NCBI RefSeq assembly: GCF_001424945.1
Contig: NZ_LMCW01000003.1
Coordinates: 19,677-83,676, forward strand
Length of the DNA: 64,000 bases
Direction: 5' to 3'
From: Rhizobium sp. Root1203
GTDB lineage: Bacteria; Pseudomonadota; Alphaproteobacteria; Rhizobiales; Rhizobiaceae
Within the stretch, counting starts at the first letter, position 1. Every line of letters starts with the position of its first letter. This document shows, in pieces, positions 56,009 to 64,000 of the stretch. Both the position numbers and the translations under genes were made by a program. The notes under the pieces are model-generated. The model was not told where the DNA came from. It ran no database searches and saw only the letters and a program-made list of their open reading frames with translations.

Positions 56009-56037
56009 TTGACACTCAAATGCGAACCCCTTAGTTA
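56009..56037 (+). promoter_or_regulatory. Promoter of the tRNA-Asp pair
   Basis: TTGACA, 17 bases and TAGTTA give a perfect -35 and a fair -10, 69 bases before the first tRNA-Asp. The rest of 55716-56105 has no gene; it contains T-rich words near 55801-55816 and an inverted GC-rich repeat near 55895-55915. Confidence 0.7.
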
Positions 56038-56105
56038 GCCGCTCATCGAAGCGGCAAGCCTGCTTTGACAAGGACGCGAAAGCTTCCGGATTGCTTGAAA
56101 TGAAT

Positions 56106-56182
56106 GCGGGTGTAGCTCAGTTGGTTAGAGTGCCGGCCTGTCACGCCGGAGGTCGCGGGTTCGAGCCCCGTCACTCGCGCCA
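56106..56182 (+). tRNA. tRNA-Asp (anticodon GTC), copy 1
   Basis: It starts GCGGGTGTAGCTCAG; acceptor GCGGGTG/CACTCGC, anticodon stem CCGGC/GCCGG with loop CTGTCAC (anticodon GTC), T arm GCGGGTTCGAGCCCCGT, discriminator G and encoded CCA. 77 bases. Confidence 0.96.
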
Positions 56183-56232
56183 TTTCAAAGCAAGTGCTGA
56201 AAAGCATGGTCCGGGTATCGTGTCTGAAATGC

Positions 56233-56309
56233 GCGGGTGTAGCTCAGTCGGTTAGAGTGCCGGCCTGTCACGCCGGAGGTCGCGGGTTCGAGCCCCGTCA
56301 CTCGCGCCA
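56233..56309 (+). tRNA. tRNA-Asp (anticodon GTC), copy 2
   Basis: This copy is identical to the first except for one D-loop base (CAGTCGG instead of CAGTTGG). It follows 50 bases downstream and is probably cut from the same transcript. TTTATAAATTT follows it. Confidence 0.96.
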
Positions 56310-56639
56310 TTCTTTATAAATTTCAAACTGTTCCTCCTCCTGATATAACCGATGTACGCGCCGGCCGATGTTTGGCGTCCCTCGTTGGCGCCAGGCTTTC
56401 ACATCCAGCCATGCAATATTCGATGGGCTGGCATGCGCTTGAATCAACTTCTGTGGATTTGTCGCGACATCATTGCATCTGCTTGATAATGTCGCACATC
56501 GACTGCTCGAATTGACCGTCTAAAGTCTTGCGCCGTGGCTCCGGCTGCGCTAACCACGGCTTGTTGCAACGCACGTTCGCTTGCCGGGCAAATGCCCACT
56601 TGCGCCTCCCGGCGCAGCCGGCAAGCAGGGATGAACCTG
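56310..56639 (+). promoter_or_regulatory. Upstream region of the nuo operon
   Basis: About 330 bases without a supported gene lie between the tRNA pair and nuoA. An inverted repeat GCGACAT (56464-56470) / ATGTCGC (56489-56495) stands out. No -35/-10 pair is convincing. The promoter of the complex I operon is expected here on context alone. Confidence 0.4.
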
Positions 56640-57005
56640 ATGACTGGACTGCTCAGTTCCTATATTCCGATCGCCATTTTCATTGCTATCGCCCTTGTGA
56701 TCGGCCTGTCGCTTCTGATTGCGCCTTTTGCCGTTGCTTACAAGGCGCCCGATTCGGAAAAGCTTTCGGCCTTTGAATGCGGCTTCAACGCATTTGACGA
56801 CGCTCGTATGAAGTTCGATATCCGCTTCTACCTGGTGTCTATCCTCTTCATCATCTTCGACCTCGAAGTCGCCTTCCTGTTCCCCTGGGCCGTTTCTTTC
56901 GGCGCGATCGGCTGGTTCGGTTTCTGGTCCATGATGGTCTTCCTCGGTGTTCTGACCATCGGCTTTATCTATGAATGGAAAAAGGGAGCCCTGGAATGGG
57001 AGTAG
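56640..57005 (+). CDS. nuoA: NADH-quinone oxidoreductase subunit A
   Basis: The protein is 121 aa from [14 protein letters not shown]; this ATG is preferred over one three codons upstream because AGGG lies 9 bases before it and rhizobial NuoA proteins begin like this. Three membrane helices; the conserved loop [20 protein letters not shown] holds the cysteine of the quinone-site loop. It is a membrane subunit of complex I, first gene of the operon; nuoB overlaps its end by 10 bases. Confidence 0.95.
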   Translation: MTGLLSSYIPIAIFIAIALVIGLSLLIAPFAVAYKAPDSEKLSAFECGFNAFDDARMKFDIRFYLVSILFIIFDLEVAFLFPWAVSFGAIGWFGFWSMMVFLGVLTIGFIYEWKKGALEWE

Positions 57006-57580
57006 CCCCAAGCGACAAGGCGCTCGTCGCGCCGCACCCGAAAGGCGTGATCGACCCGGCAACGGGCAAGCCGATCGGCAGCGACAGTGCGTTTTTCGGC
57101 GAAATCAACGATGAGTTGGCTGACAAGGGCTTCCTCGTTACCTCGACCCGCGACCTGATTACCTGGGCCCGTACGGGCTCGCTGATGTGGATGCAGTTCG
57201 GTCTGGCCTGCTGTGCCGTCGAAGGCCTCATGCAGGTTTCAGGTCCGCGTTACGACATGGAGCGCTTCGGTGTCGCGCCGCGCGCCTCGCCGCGCCAGTC
57301 GGACGTGATGATCGTTGCCGGCACGCTGACCAACAAGATGGCGCCCGCGCTCCGCAAGGTCTACGACCAGATGCCGGAGCCGCGTTACGTTATCTCCATG
57401 GGCTCCTGCGCAAACGGCGGCGGCTACTATCATTATTCCTATTCGGTCGTGCGTGGCTGCGACCGTGTCGTTCCTGTCGATATCTACGTGCCGGGCTGTC
57501 CCCCCACGGCAGAAGCATTGCTCTACGGGGTGCTGCTCCTGCAGAAGAAGATCCGTCGAACCGGAACGATCGAACGCTAA
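56996..57580 (+). CDS. nuoB: NADH-quinone oxidoreductase subunit B
   Basis: The protein is 194 aa from [17 protein letters not shown]. The N2 cluster ligands are the tandem cysteines in [12 protein letters not shown], then [12 protein letters not shown] and [11 protein letters not shown]. It is the last iron-sulfur subunit before quinone. GGGAGCCCTGGA precedes the ATG, which lies inside the 3' end of nuoA. Confidence 0.96.
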   Translation: MGVAPSDKALVAPHPKGVIDPATGKPIGSDSAFFGEINDELADKGFLVTSTRDLITWARTGSLMWMQFGLACCAVEGLMQVSGPRYDMERFGVAPRASPRQSDVMIVAGTLTNKMAPALRKVYDQMPEPRYVISMGSCANGGGYYHYSYSVVRGCDRVVPVDIYVPGCPPTAEALLYGVLLLQKKIRRTGTIER

Positions 57581-57595
57581 GGGCGGAGGACTGTT

Positions 57596-58198
57596 ATGAG
57601 TGAAGCCTTGAGCGAACTGTCGTCGTATCTCCGAGAGATGCGCGGCGACCTGATTGTCGATGCGTCCATCAGCTATGACGAGCTCACGTTGACCGCAACG
57701 CCGGAAGCGATTTTGGCCCTGCTGACGTTCCTGCGCGACGACGCGCGCTGCGGTTTCATCAGCATGATCGATATCTGCGGTGTCGACTGGCCCCAGCGCG
57801 AGAAGCGCTTCGACGTGGTCTACCACCTGCTGTCGCCGAAGCAGAATCAGCGCATCCGTATCAAGGTTGCTGTAGCCGATGGTGAATCGGTGCCGTCGGC
57901 GACATCGGTCTACAAGGGTGCCGAGTGGTTCGAACGCGAAGCCTGGGACATGTATGGGATTCCTTTCTCGGGACATGCCGACCTTCGCCGTATTCTCACC
58001 GATTACGGCTTCGAAGGACATCCGCTGCGCAAGGACTTCCCGACGACAGGTTACGTCGAGGTTCGTTACGACGATGCCGCCAAGCGCGTCGTCTACGAAC
58101 CCGTCGAACTGAAGCAGGAGTTCCGCAATTTCGATTTCATGTCCCCTTGGGAAGGCACGGACTACGTGCTGCCGGGAGACGAGAAGGCGGCGAAATAG
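57596..58198 (+). CDS. nuoC: NADH-quinone oxidoreductase subunit C
   Basis: The protein is 200 aa. The 30-kDa subunit signature [20 protein letters not shown] is at about residues 118-137, followed by [17 protein letters not shown]. It is separate from NuoD, not fused as in E. coli. GGAGGACTGTT precedes the ATG. It belongs to the peripheral arm of complex I. Confidence 0.96.
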   Translation: MSEALSELSSYLREMRGDLIVDASISYDELTLTATPEAILALLTFLRDDARCGFISMIDICGVDWPQREKRFDVVYHLLSPKQNQRIRIKVAVADGESVPSATSVYKGAEWFEREAWDMYGIPFSGHADLRRILTDYGFEGHPLRKDFPTTGYVEVRYDDAAKRVVYEPVELKQEFRNFDFMSPWEGTDYVLPGDEKAAK

Positions 58199-58271
58199 CG
58201 ATGAGGCTCGTATCTCTCGATGCCTCCCGGTTTGCCGTCCTATGCCAATTGCCAGCGCGGAGCGCGTCGCT

Positions 58272-59462
58272 ATGACTGAACATAACGTTCGCAACTTTAC
58301 GATCAACTTCGGACCGGAACACCCGTCCGCGCACGGTGTTCTGCGTCTCGTTCTTGAGCTCGATGGTGAAATCATCGAGCGGGTCGATCCGCATATCGGC
58401 CTTCTGCACCGCGGCACCGAAAAGCTGATCGAAACCAAGACCTATCTGCAGGCCGTTCCCTATTTCGATCGTCTCGACTATGTCGCGCCGATGAACCAGG
58501 AGCATGCATTCGCGCTCGCCGTCGAAAAGATGCTGAAGCTCGAAATTCCGATCCGCGGTCAGTTGATCCGCGTTCTCTACTCGGAAATCGGCCGTATCCT
58601 GTCGCACATCATGAACGTCACGACCCAGGCCATGGACGTCGGCGCGATGACGCCGCCAGTCTGGGGCTTCGAAGAGCGTGAAAAGCTCATGGTGTTCTAC
58701 GAACGCGCCTGTGGCGCCCGCATGCATTCTGCCTACTTCCGTCCCGGCGGCGTCCATCAGGACATCCCGCCGGAACTGGTCGAGGATATCGGCAAGTGGT
58801 GCGATCCGTTCCTGAAGATTCTGGACGACATCGAAGGCCTGCTGACGCACAACCGCATTTTCAAGCAGCGCAACGTCGATATCGGCGTGGTCTCGTTGGA
58901 AGATGCGTGGTCCTGGGGCTTCTCGGGGGTCATGGTTCGCGGCTCGGGCGCTGCCTGGGACCTGCGTCGTTCGCAGCCCTACGAGTGCTACAACGACATG
59001 GAATTCGACATCCCGATCGGCAAGAATGGCGACTGCTACGATCGCTATCTGATCCGCATGATCGAAATGCGCCAGTCGGTGCGCATCATGAAGCAATGCG
59101 TAGAGCGGCTGATGGGCAACGCGAAGACTGGACCCGTTTCGTCGATCGACGGCAAGGTCGTGCCCCCGAAACGCGGGGAGATGAAGCGCTCGATGGAAGC
59201 CCTCATTCACCATTTCAAACTCTACACCGAAGGCTATCACGTGCCCGCCGGCGAAGTGTACGCAGCCGTCGAGGCGCCGAAGGGCGAGTTCGGCGTCTAC
59301 GTCATCTCCGACGGCAGCAACAAACCCTATCGCTGCAAGATCCGCGCACCGGGCTATGCCCACCTTCAGGCGATGGATTTCCTGTGCAAGGGCCATATGC
59401 TCGCTGACGTCACGGCTGTACTCGGCTCGCTCGACATCGTGTTCGGCGAGGTAGATCGCTGA
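58272..59462 (+). CDS. nuoD: NADH-quinone oxidoreductase subunit D
   Basis: The protein is 396 aa from [20 protein letters not shown], a start supported by GGAGCG 8-9 bases upstream; a TTG ten codons earlier is less likely. It has the 49-kDa subunit blocks [20 protein letters not shown] and [10 protein letters not shown], and forms the quinone cavity with NuoB. Its TGA overlaps the next gene's ATG (TGATG). Confidence 0.95.
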   Translation: MTEHNVRNFTINFGPEHPSAHGVLRLVLELDGEIIERVDPHIGLLHRGTEKLIETKTYLQAVPYFDRLDYVAPMNQEHAFALAVEKMLKLEIPIRGQLIRVLYSEIGRILSHIMNVTTQAMDVGAMTPPVWGFEEREKLMVFYERACGARMHSAYFRPGGVHQDIPPELVEDIGKWCDPFLKILDDIEGLLTHNRIFKQRNVDIGVVSLEDAWSWGFSGVMVRGSGAAWDLRRSQPYECYNDMEFDIPIGKNGDCYDRYLIRMIEMRQSVRIMKQCVERLMGNAKTGPVSSIDGKVVPPKRGEMKRSMEALIHHFKLYTEGYHVPAGEVYAAVEAPKGEFGVYVISDGSNKPYRCKIRAPGYAHLQAMDFLCKGHMLADVTAVLGSLDIVFGEVDR

Positions 59463-59734
59463 TGCGCCTGCTGCCGCTCGTTGCCGTTGTTCTTCTCGCC
59501 GGTTCCGGGGCTCTCGCCCAGGAGATCGGCGGAATGGGCCCCAAACTGGGCCAGGAAGAGGCGACTCCGCCGGCAGGCAAGGCATCCATGGGCGAGCTGC
59601 TGTCCAAGGGCTATCAAATCAAGGCCGCCGTTCCAAACGGCGGCAAATTCGTTGTGTTTTTGCAAAAAGACCAGTCGGCCTACGCTTGCGAGATGAAGTC
59701 TCTGACGGCATCGCAGTGTGGCACACTAAACTGA
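59462..59734 (+). CDS. Small secreted protein inside the nuo operon
   Basis: The protein is 90 aa with a signal peptide ([20 protein letters not shown], cleavage about residue 20). The mature part has two cysteines (YACEMKSL and SQCGTLN) and the motif NGGKFVVFLQKDQSAYACEM. Its start overlaps the nuoD stop and nuoE follows 16 bases later, so it is transcribed with complex I. I know of no assigned function; it would act in the periplasm, opposite to the nuo peripheral arm. Confidence 0.75.
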   Translation: MRLLPLVAVVLLAGSGALAQEIGGMGPKLGQEEATPPAGKASMGELLSKGYQIKAAVPNGGKFVVFLQKDQSAYACEMKSLTASQCGTLN

Positions 59735-59750
59735 CAAGGCGTGAGGAAGA

Positions 59751-60884
59751 ATGTCCGTTCGTCGATTAGCCGAAGATCAATTCCAGCCGGTTGCGTTTTC
59801 CTTTAGCGAGGAAAATGCTGCCTGGGCGGATAAGACGATCCAGAAATATCCCGCAGGCCGCCAGCAATCGGCGGTCATTCCGCTGTTGATGCGGGCACAG
59901 GAGCAGGACGGCTGGGTCACGCGCGCCGCGATCGAAAAAGTCGCCGATATGCTGGATATGGCATACATCCGCGTTCTCGAAGTGGCGACTTTCTATACCC
60001 AGTTCCAGCTCAATCCGGTCGGAACGCGCGCTCACATCCAGGTTTGCGGCACCACTCCCTGCATGCTGCGCGGTTCGGAAGGCCTGATGTCGGTCTGCAA
60101 GAGCAAGATCCATCAGCACCCGTTCGCGCGCAACGCCGAAGGAACGCTCTCCTGGGAAGAGGTCGAATGTCTCGGGGCCTGCGTCAATGCGCCCATGGTC
60201 ATGATCGGCAAGGACACCTACGAGGATCTGACGCCGGAACGCCTCGAGCAGATCATCGACACGTTTGAAGCCGGCAATGGTGCCAGCATCACGCCGGGCC
60301 CGCAGATCGACCGTCACTTCTCCTCGCCTGAAGGCGGCCCGACGACGCTGACGGAAGAGCCGAAGGCGAAAAAGACGTCCGCAAAAAAGGCAGTCGCGGA
60401 AGCTGCGACCGCCAGCGTCGACGCTGCCCCGGTTCCGCCGTCCGAAGCGGCTCGCCCCAAAAGCACCGACGCAGAGACCAATGCCGCATTGAAGACGCCG
60501 GCAACGGCGCCGAAGGCAGCTGCCAAGAATGTGAAGGCAGTCGAAGAGCAGCCTTCACCGGCAACTGCTGCTCTTGCTACGGCAACCGCGAAGCCGTCGC
60601 TGACCGACAAGAACCGGCCGTCAGGCATCGAGAAGCCTGCTGCCCCTGATGATCTGAAGCTGATTTCCGGTGTCGGACCTAAGATCGAAGGCACGCTCCA
60701 TGACCTCGGTATTTTCACCTTTGCGCAGGTCGCAAGCTGGAAAAAGGCCGAACGCGAATGGGTGGATGGCTACCTGAACTTCAAGGGCCGCATCGATCGC
60801 GACGACTGGGTTAAGCAGGCCAAGGCGCTCGCCAAGGGCGGCGAAGCGGAATATATCAAGGTCTTCGGCAAGAAGCCGCGGTAA
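59751..60884 (+). CDS. nuoE: NADH-quinone oxidoreductase subunit E with C-terminal helix-hairpin-helix extension
   Basis: The protein is 377 aa, about twice the usual NuoE. Residues 1-175 are the 24-kDa subunit with the 2Fe-2S ligands Cys99, Cys104 (CGTTPC), Cys140 and Cys144 (CLGAC). Residues about 190-298 are an Ala/Lys/Pro/Thr-rich linker. Residues 299-365 form a helix-hairpin-helix-like domain with DDLKLISGVGPKIEGTLHDL and GRIDRDDWVKQAKALA, closely related to the protein at 62205-62825. AGGCGTGAGGAAGA precedes the ATG. Confidence 0.94.
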   Translation: MSVRRLAEDQFQPVAFSFSEENAAWADKTIQKYPAGRQQSAVIPLLMRAQEQDGWVTRAAIEKVADMLDMAYIRVLEVATFYTQFQLNPVGTRAHIQVCGTTPCMLRGSEGLMSVCKSKIHQHPFARNAEGTLSWEEVECLGACVNAPMVMIGKDTYEDLTPERLEQIIDTFEAGNGASITPGPQIDRHFSSPEGGPTTLTEEPKAKKTSAKKAVAEAATASVDAAPVPPSEAARPKSTDAETNAALKTPATAPKAAAKNVKAVEEQPSPATAALATATAKPSLTDKNRPSGIEKPAAPDDLKLISGVGPKIEGTLHDLGIFTFAQVASWKKAEREWVDGYLNFKGRIDRDDWVKQAKALAKGGEAEYIKVFGKKPR

Positions 60885-60894
60885 GAGGTGAAGC

Positions 60895-62199
60895 ATGTTA
60901 CAAGATAAAGATCGCATCTTTACCAATATCTACGGCCTCAAGGACAAGTCTCTGAAGGGCGCGATGAGCCGCGGCCACTGGGATGGCACCAAACAGATCC
61001 TCGAAAAGGGTCGCGACTGGATCGTCAACGAGATGAAGGCGTCAGGCCTTCGCGGACGTGGCGGCGCAGGCTTCCCGACCGGTCTGAAGTGGTCCTTCAT
61101 GCCCAAGGAAAGCGATGGTCGCCCGCACTACCTCGTCGTCAACGCCGACGAGTCGGAGCCGGGCACCTGCAAAGACCGCGACATCATGCGCCACGATCCG
61201 CATACGCTGATCGAAGGCTGCGTGATTGCCAGCTTCGCCATGGGTGCGAACGCAGCCTACATCTACGTACGCGGCGAATACATCCGCGAGCGCGAGGCGC
61301 TGCAGGCCGCGATCGACGAATGCTACGACTACGGCTTGCTGGGAAAGAACAACAAGCTCGGCTATCCCATTGACATTTATGTTCATCACGGCGCCGGCGC
61401 ATACATCTGCGGCGAAGAGACAGCCTTGCTCGAAAGCCTCGAAGGCAAGAAGGGCCAGCCGCGCCTGAAGCCGCCGTTCCCGGCGAACATGGGCCTCTAC
61501 GGCTGCCCAACGACCGTCAACAACGTCGAATCGATCGCGGTCGCGCCAACCATCCTGCGTCGCGGCGCTGGCTGGTTTTCTGCACTCGGTCGTCCGAACA
61601 ACGTCGGCACCAAGCTGTTCATGCTCTCCGGTCACGTCAACAAGCCGTGCACGGTCGAAGAGGAAATGGGCATCACCTTCCGCGAACTCGTCGACAAGCA
61701 TGGCGGCGGTATTCGCGGCGGCTGGGATAACCTGCTCGCCGTCATTCCGGGCGGTGCATCCTGCCCGATCGTTCCGGCCAAGGACATCATCGACTGCCCG
61801 ATGGATTTCGATGGCTTGCGAGCCGTCGGTTCCTCGTTCGGAACGGCTGCCGCGATCGTCATGGACAAGTCCACCGACGTCATCAAGGCAATCGCCCGCA
61901 TTTCCGCGTTCTTCAAGCATGAGAGCTGCGGCCAGTGCACGCCGTGCCGTGAAGGCACCGGCTGGATGTGGCGCGTCATGGAACGCATGGCCAAGGGCAA
62001 TGCGCAGAAGCGCGAGATCGACATGCTGTTCCAGGTCACCAAGCAGATCGAGGGCCACACCATTTGTGCGCTCGGCGACGCCGCCGCATGGCCGGTGCAG
62101 GGTCTGATCCGTAACTTCCGTCCGGAGATCGAAGCACGCATCGACCAGTATACGGCGAGCGCAATGGATCACGGTGCGGTTCTCGAGGCTGCAGAATAA
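60895..62199 (+). CDS. nuoF: NADH-quinone oxidoreductase subunit F
   Basis: The protein is 434 aa. The NADH/FMN site shows [16 protein letters not shown] and the glycine-rich [20 protein letters not shown]; the 4Fe-4S cluster N3 is held by [13 protein letters not shown] plus a later Cys in [13 protein letters not shown]. It is the entry point of electrons into complex I. GAGGTGAAGC precedes the ATG. The next gene starts 5 bases after its stop. Confidence 0.97.
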   Translation: MLQDKDRIFTNIYGLKDKSLKGAMSRGHWDGTKQILEKGRDWIVNEMKASGLRGRGGAGFPTGLKWSFMPKESDGRPHYLVVNADESEPGTCKDRDIMRHDPHTLIEGCVIASFAMGANAAYIYVRGEYIREREALQAAIDECYDYGLLGKNNKLGYPIDIYVHHGAGAYICGEETALLESLEGKKGQPRLKPPFPANMGLYGCPTTVNNVESIAVAPTILRRGAGWFSALGRPNNVGTKLFMLSGHVNKPCTVEEEMGITFRELVDKHGGGIRGGWDNLLAVIPGGASCPIVPAKDIIDCPMDFDGLRAVGSSFGTAAAIVMDKSTDVIKAIARISAFFKHESCGQCTPCREGTGWMWRVMERMAKGNAQKREIDMLFQVTKQIEGHTICALGDAAAWPVQGLIRNFRPEIEARIDQYTASAMDHGAVLEAAE

Positions 62200-62204
62200 G
62201 GCTG

Positions 62205-62825
62205 ATGATGTCGAAGGCGCCCGATAGCACTGACAATGAAGGAGCGGCCGATTTTTCGGCTGACTTCAGCCGTCTTGCTGCCGAGATGCTTGAAAATGCA
62301 CGCGCCTTGCCACCGCTTATGGTCAATCCGGCCGCGGCCATGGCTGCCGCGACAGCGATCGGTTTCGGTTTCTCGTCGCAGATGGCTGGTGCGTTCTTCG
62401 GAGCCCTGCAAGGCGCGATGGAGGCCACCAACAAGCTGAAGGCCGTTCTCGACGAGACGCCGCCGGATGAGGGGAAGCCTGAAATCGAAGTCAAGCCTGA
62501 GAACATTCGCTCGGCACCCGCCAAGAAAGTGGCGAGCAAAGTGAAGCTTGCTGTTGTCCCGGTATCAGTGCCGGATGCGCCGAAGGCAAATCCGACGTCA
62601 CGCGCCGGAAAGGCCGACGATCTGAAGCGGATCCCGGGTGTCGGTCCGAAGCTGGAGCAGGTGCTGAACGCCAGGGGCATACGCACCTTCGCTGACATCG
62701 CAGCCTGGTCTGACGATGACATCGCCCGGATCGAAGCAGAACTCGGCTTTGATGGCCGCATCGTGCGCGATGGCTGGACGACACAGGCCAAGGCGCTTGC
62801 GGCGAGGAGCCGGAAGCGGACGTGA
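62205..62825 (+). CDS. Helix-hairpin-helix protein of the nuo operon (unknown role)
   Basis: The protein is 206 aa. Residues 20-82 are helical and Ala/Met-rich (PAAAMAAATAIGFGFSSQMA), 85-135 a linker, and 138-203 a helix-hairpin-helix-like domain with ADDLKRIPGVGPKLEQVLNA and GRIVRDGWTTQAKALA. This last part is about half identical by eye to the NuoE tail, with the same DDLK..GVGPK and W..QAKALA anchors. It lies between nuoF and nuoG. A structural or assembly role in complex I is inference. Confidence 0.8.
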   Translation: MMSKAPDSTDNEGAADFSADFSRLAAEMLENARALPPLMVNPAAAMAAATAIGFGFSSQMAGAFFGALQGAMEATNKLKAVLDETPPDEGKPEIEVKPENIRSAPAKKVASKVKLAVVPVSVPDAPKANPTSRAGKADDLKRIPGVGPKLEQVLNARGIRTFADIAAWSDDDIARIEAELGFDGRIVRDGWTTQAKALAARSRKRT

Positions 62826-63046
62826 ATTTTCGGCCGGGATCGACCGGCCGGATCCAGGATAGGGCAAAGCGGCGGACGGGCAGGGGCCTAACGCTGCGAG
62901 TGCCGCATACCGCTCCCTCGGGATCGGTGAATAGAATTGGGACGACACCGGTGCTAGCGGGACAAAAATCCGGCCTGGCAGTGGAAGCGTTGCAAATGAG
63001 GTTTGTTTGCCGCCATCCGGCAAACGGAAAACAGGACTGAGTGACG
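62826..63046 (+). other. 221-base gap between the helix-hairpin-helix gene and nuoG
   Basis: An open frame of 72 codons from a GTG overlapping the previous stop exists here, but its composition is irregular and it lacks a ribosome site, so I do not call a gene. An inverted GC repeat GGCCGG..CCGGCC lies near 62831-62853. Confidence 0.4.
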
Positions 63047-64000
63047 ATGGCAAAACTGAAGATTGACGGTAACGAGATCGAGGTCCCGGATCATTACACC
63101 CTCATTCAGGCGTGTGAGGAAGCCGGTGCTGAAGTTCCGCGCTTCTGCTTCCATGAACGCCTTTCGGTTGCCGGCAATTGCCGCATGTGCCTCGTCGAGG
63201 TCAAGGGCGGCCCGCCGAAGCCACAGGCATCCTGCGCGATGGGCGTGCGCGACATCCGTGGCGGCCCGAATGGCGAGCTGCCGGAGGTGTTCACCAACAC
63301 GCCCATGGTCAAGAAGGCCCGCGAAGGCGTGATGGAATTCCTGCTGATCAACCATCCGCTGGATTGCCCGATCTGCGATCAGGGCGGCGAATGCGACCTG
63401 CAGGACCAGGCAATGGCCTTCGGCATCGACAGTTCGCGTTATCAGGAAGACAAGCGCGCCGTCGAAGACAAGTACATCGGCCCGCTCGTCAAGACTGTGA
63501 TGAATCGCTGCATTCACTGCACGCGTTGTGTTCGCTTTACGACCGAGGTTGCCGGTATTGCCGAACTCGGCCTGATCGGCCGTGGCGAGGATGCCGAGAT
63601 CACCACCTACCTCGAGCAGGCGATGACCTCCGAGCTGCAGGGCAACGTTGTTGACCTCTGCCCGGTCGGCGCCTTGACCTCCAAGCCTTTCGCTTTCACG
63701 GCCCGTCCATGGGAACTGAACAAGACCGAATCGATCGACGTCATGGACGCTCTCGGTTCCGCGATCCGCGTGGATACCCGCGGCCGCGAGGTCATGCGCG
63801 TACTGCCGCGCGTCAATGACCAGATCAATGAGGAGTGGATCTCCGACAAGAGCCGCTTCATCTGGGATGGCCTGAAGACACAGCGCCTCGACAAGCCCTA
63901 TGTCCGCAAGGGCGGACGCCTGCAAGCAGCCACTTGGGGCGAAGCCTTCAGTGCGATCAAGGCGGCTGTTTCGGCAACGACGGGTGAGAAGATTGGCGCG
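63047..64000 (+). CDS. nuoG: NADH-quinone oxidoreductase subunit G (partial, runs off the window)
   Basis: 318 codons are visible from [22 protein letters not shown] lies 10 bases before the ATG. The N-terminal 2Fe-2S domain has [20 protein letters not shown] and a later Cys in ASCAMG; then the His-containing [20 protein letters not shown] and a 4Fe-4S motif [12 protein letters not shown] with VDLCPVGAL. The molybdopterin-like domain begins near residue 215 and continues past the edge. It carries several iron-sulfur clusters of the peripheral arm. Confidence 0.96.
   Translation, partial: MAKLKIDGNEIEVPDHYTLIQACEEAGAEVPRFCFHERLSVAGNCRMCLVEVKGGPPKPQASCAMGVRDIRGGPNGELPEVFTNTPMVKKAREGVMEFLLINHPLDCPICDQGGECDLQDQAMAFGIDSSRYQEDKRAVEDKYIGPLVKTVMNRCIHCTRCVRFTTEVAGIAELGLIGRGEDAEITTYLEQAMTSELQGNVVDLCPVGALTSKPFAFTARPWELNKTESIDVMDALGSAIRVDTRGREVMRVLPRVNDQINEEWISDKSRFIWDGLKTQRLDKPYVRKGGRLQAATWGEAFSAIKAAVSATTGEKIGA

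Noticed and set aside
62822-63040. 72-codon open frame between the helix-hairpin-helix gene and nuoG
   Set aside because: GTG start overlapping the previous stop, no ribosome site, irregular composition and no recognisable motif.
1-64000. Insertion sequences, prophage, CRISPR arrays, toxin-antitoxin or defence islands
   Set aside because: No transposase, integrase, repeat-spacer pattern, terminal inverted repeats or recognised defence genes were seen on either strand.

Overview
The window is a 64 kb piece of chromosome from an alphaproteobacterium, most probably a member of the Rhizobiaceae (Rhizobium / Agrobacterium / Ensifer / Shinella group). This rests on the protein sequences, the high GC3 codon use, the S10-spc-alpha cluster lacking rpmJ, the dctB-dctD/dctA arrangement, the clpP-clpX-lon-hupB order, an FMN-riboswitch-controlled ribN, and a nuo operon with two rhizobial-type extra genes. 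Genus and species cannot be settled from the sequence alone.

Layout. 1-15068: end of tuf, then the S10, spc and alpha ribosomal operons (rpsJ to rplQ, with secY, adk and rpoA), punctuated by several intrinsic-terminator-like hairpins. 15112-22337: msrQ-msrP (periplasmic methionine sulfoxide repair, minus strand), ilvD, a small LprI-like secreted protein, a DegP/Do-like protease and rarA. 22338-29070: mixed accessory and metabolic genes (DUF1883 protein, a DapA-family protein lacking the catalytic lysine, an APH-like kinase, DoxX, a TauE/SafE permease, argC, a speB-like ureohydrolase, a monooxygenase-fold protein). 29152-30294: rplM-rpsI with its promoter and leader. 30372-37128: thioesterase, enoyl-CoA hydratase-like protein, EamA transporter, CoA-binding protein, metY with a cupin gene, and a divergent MarR/short-chain dehydrogenase pair. 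37194-41987: the dct system for C4-dicarboxylate uptake, with dctB-dctD divergent from dctA; tandem DctD-type sites and a -24/-12 promoter are visible. 42051-44600: cytochrome P450 and a diguanylate cyclase. 44890-50573: protein quality control (clpP, clpX, lon) followed by hupB. 50625-55271: FMN riboswitch and ribN, aldo/keto reductase, cupin, methyltransferase and a degenerate GGDEF protein. 55640-56309: tRNA-Val and two tandem tRNA-Asp genes. 56640-64000: complex I operon nuoABCD-(secreted 90-aa protein)-nuoE-nuoF-(helix-hairpin-helix protein)-nuoG, cut off inside nuoG.

How the parts fit together. Most of the window is housekeeping: translation, secretion, proteolysis, respiration, and amino acid and vitamin supply. 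The clearest regulatory circuits are the DctB/DctD/sigma-54 control of dctA and the FMN riboswitch ahead of ribN.

No mobile element, CRISPR array, prophage or defence island was seen, and I did not find a clearly new multi-gene system. The observations most worth following are the related helix-hairpin-helix domain carried both as a NuoE tail and as a separate gene in the nuo operon; the DapA-like protein without its Schiff-base lysine, paired with a tiny membrane protein; the GGDEF protein without its signature; and several unexplained hairpins and palindromes in leaders.
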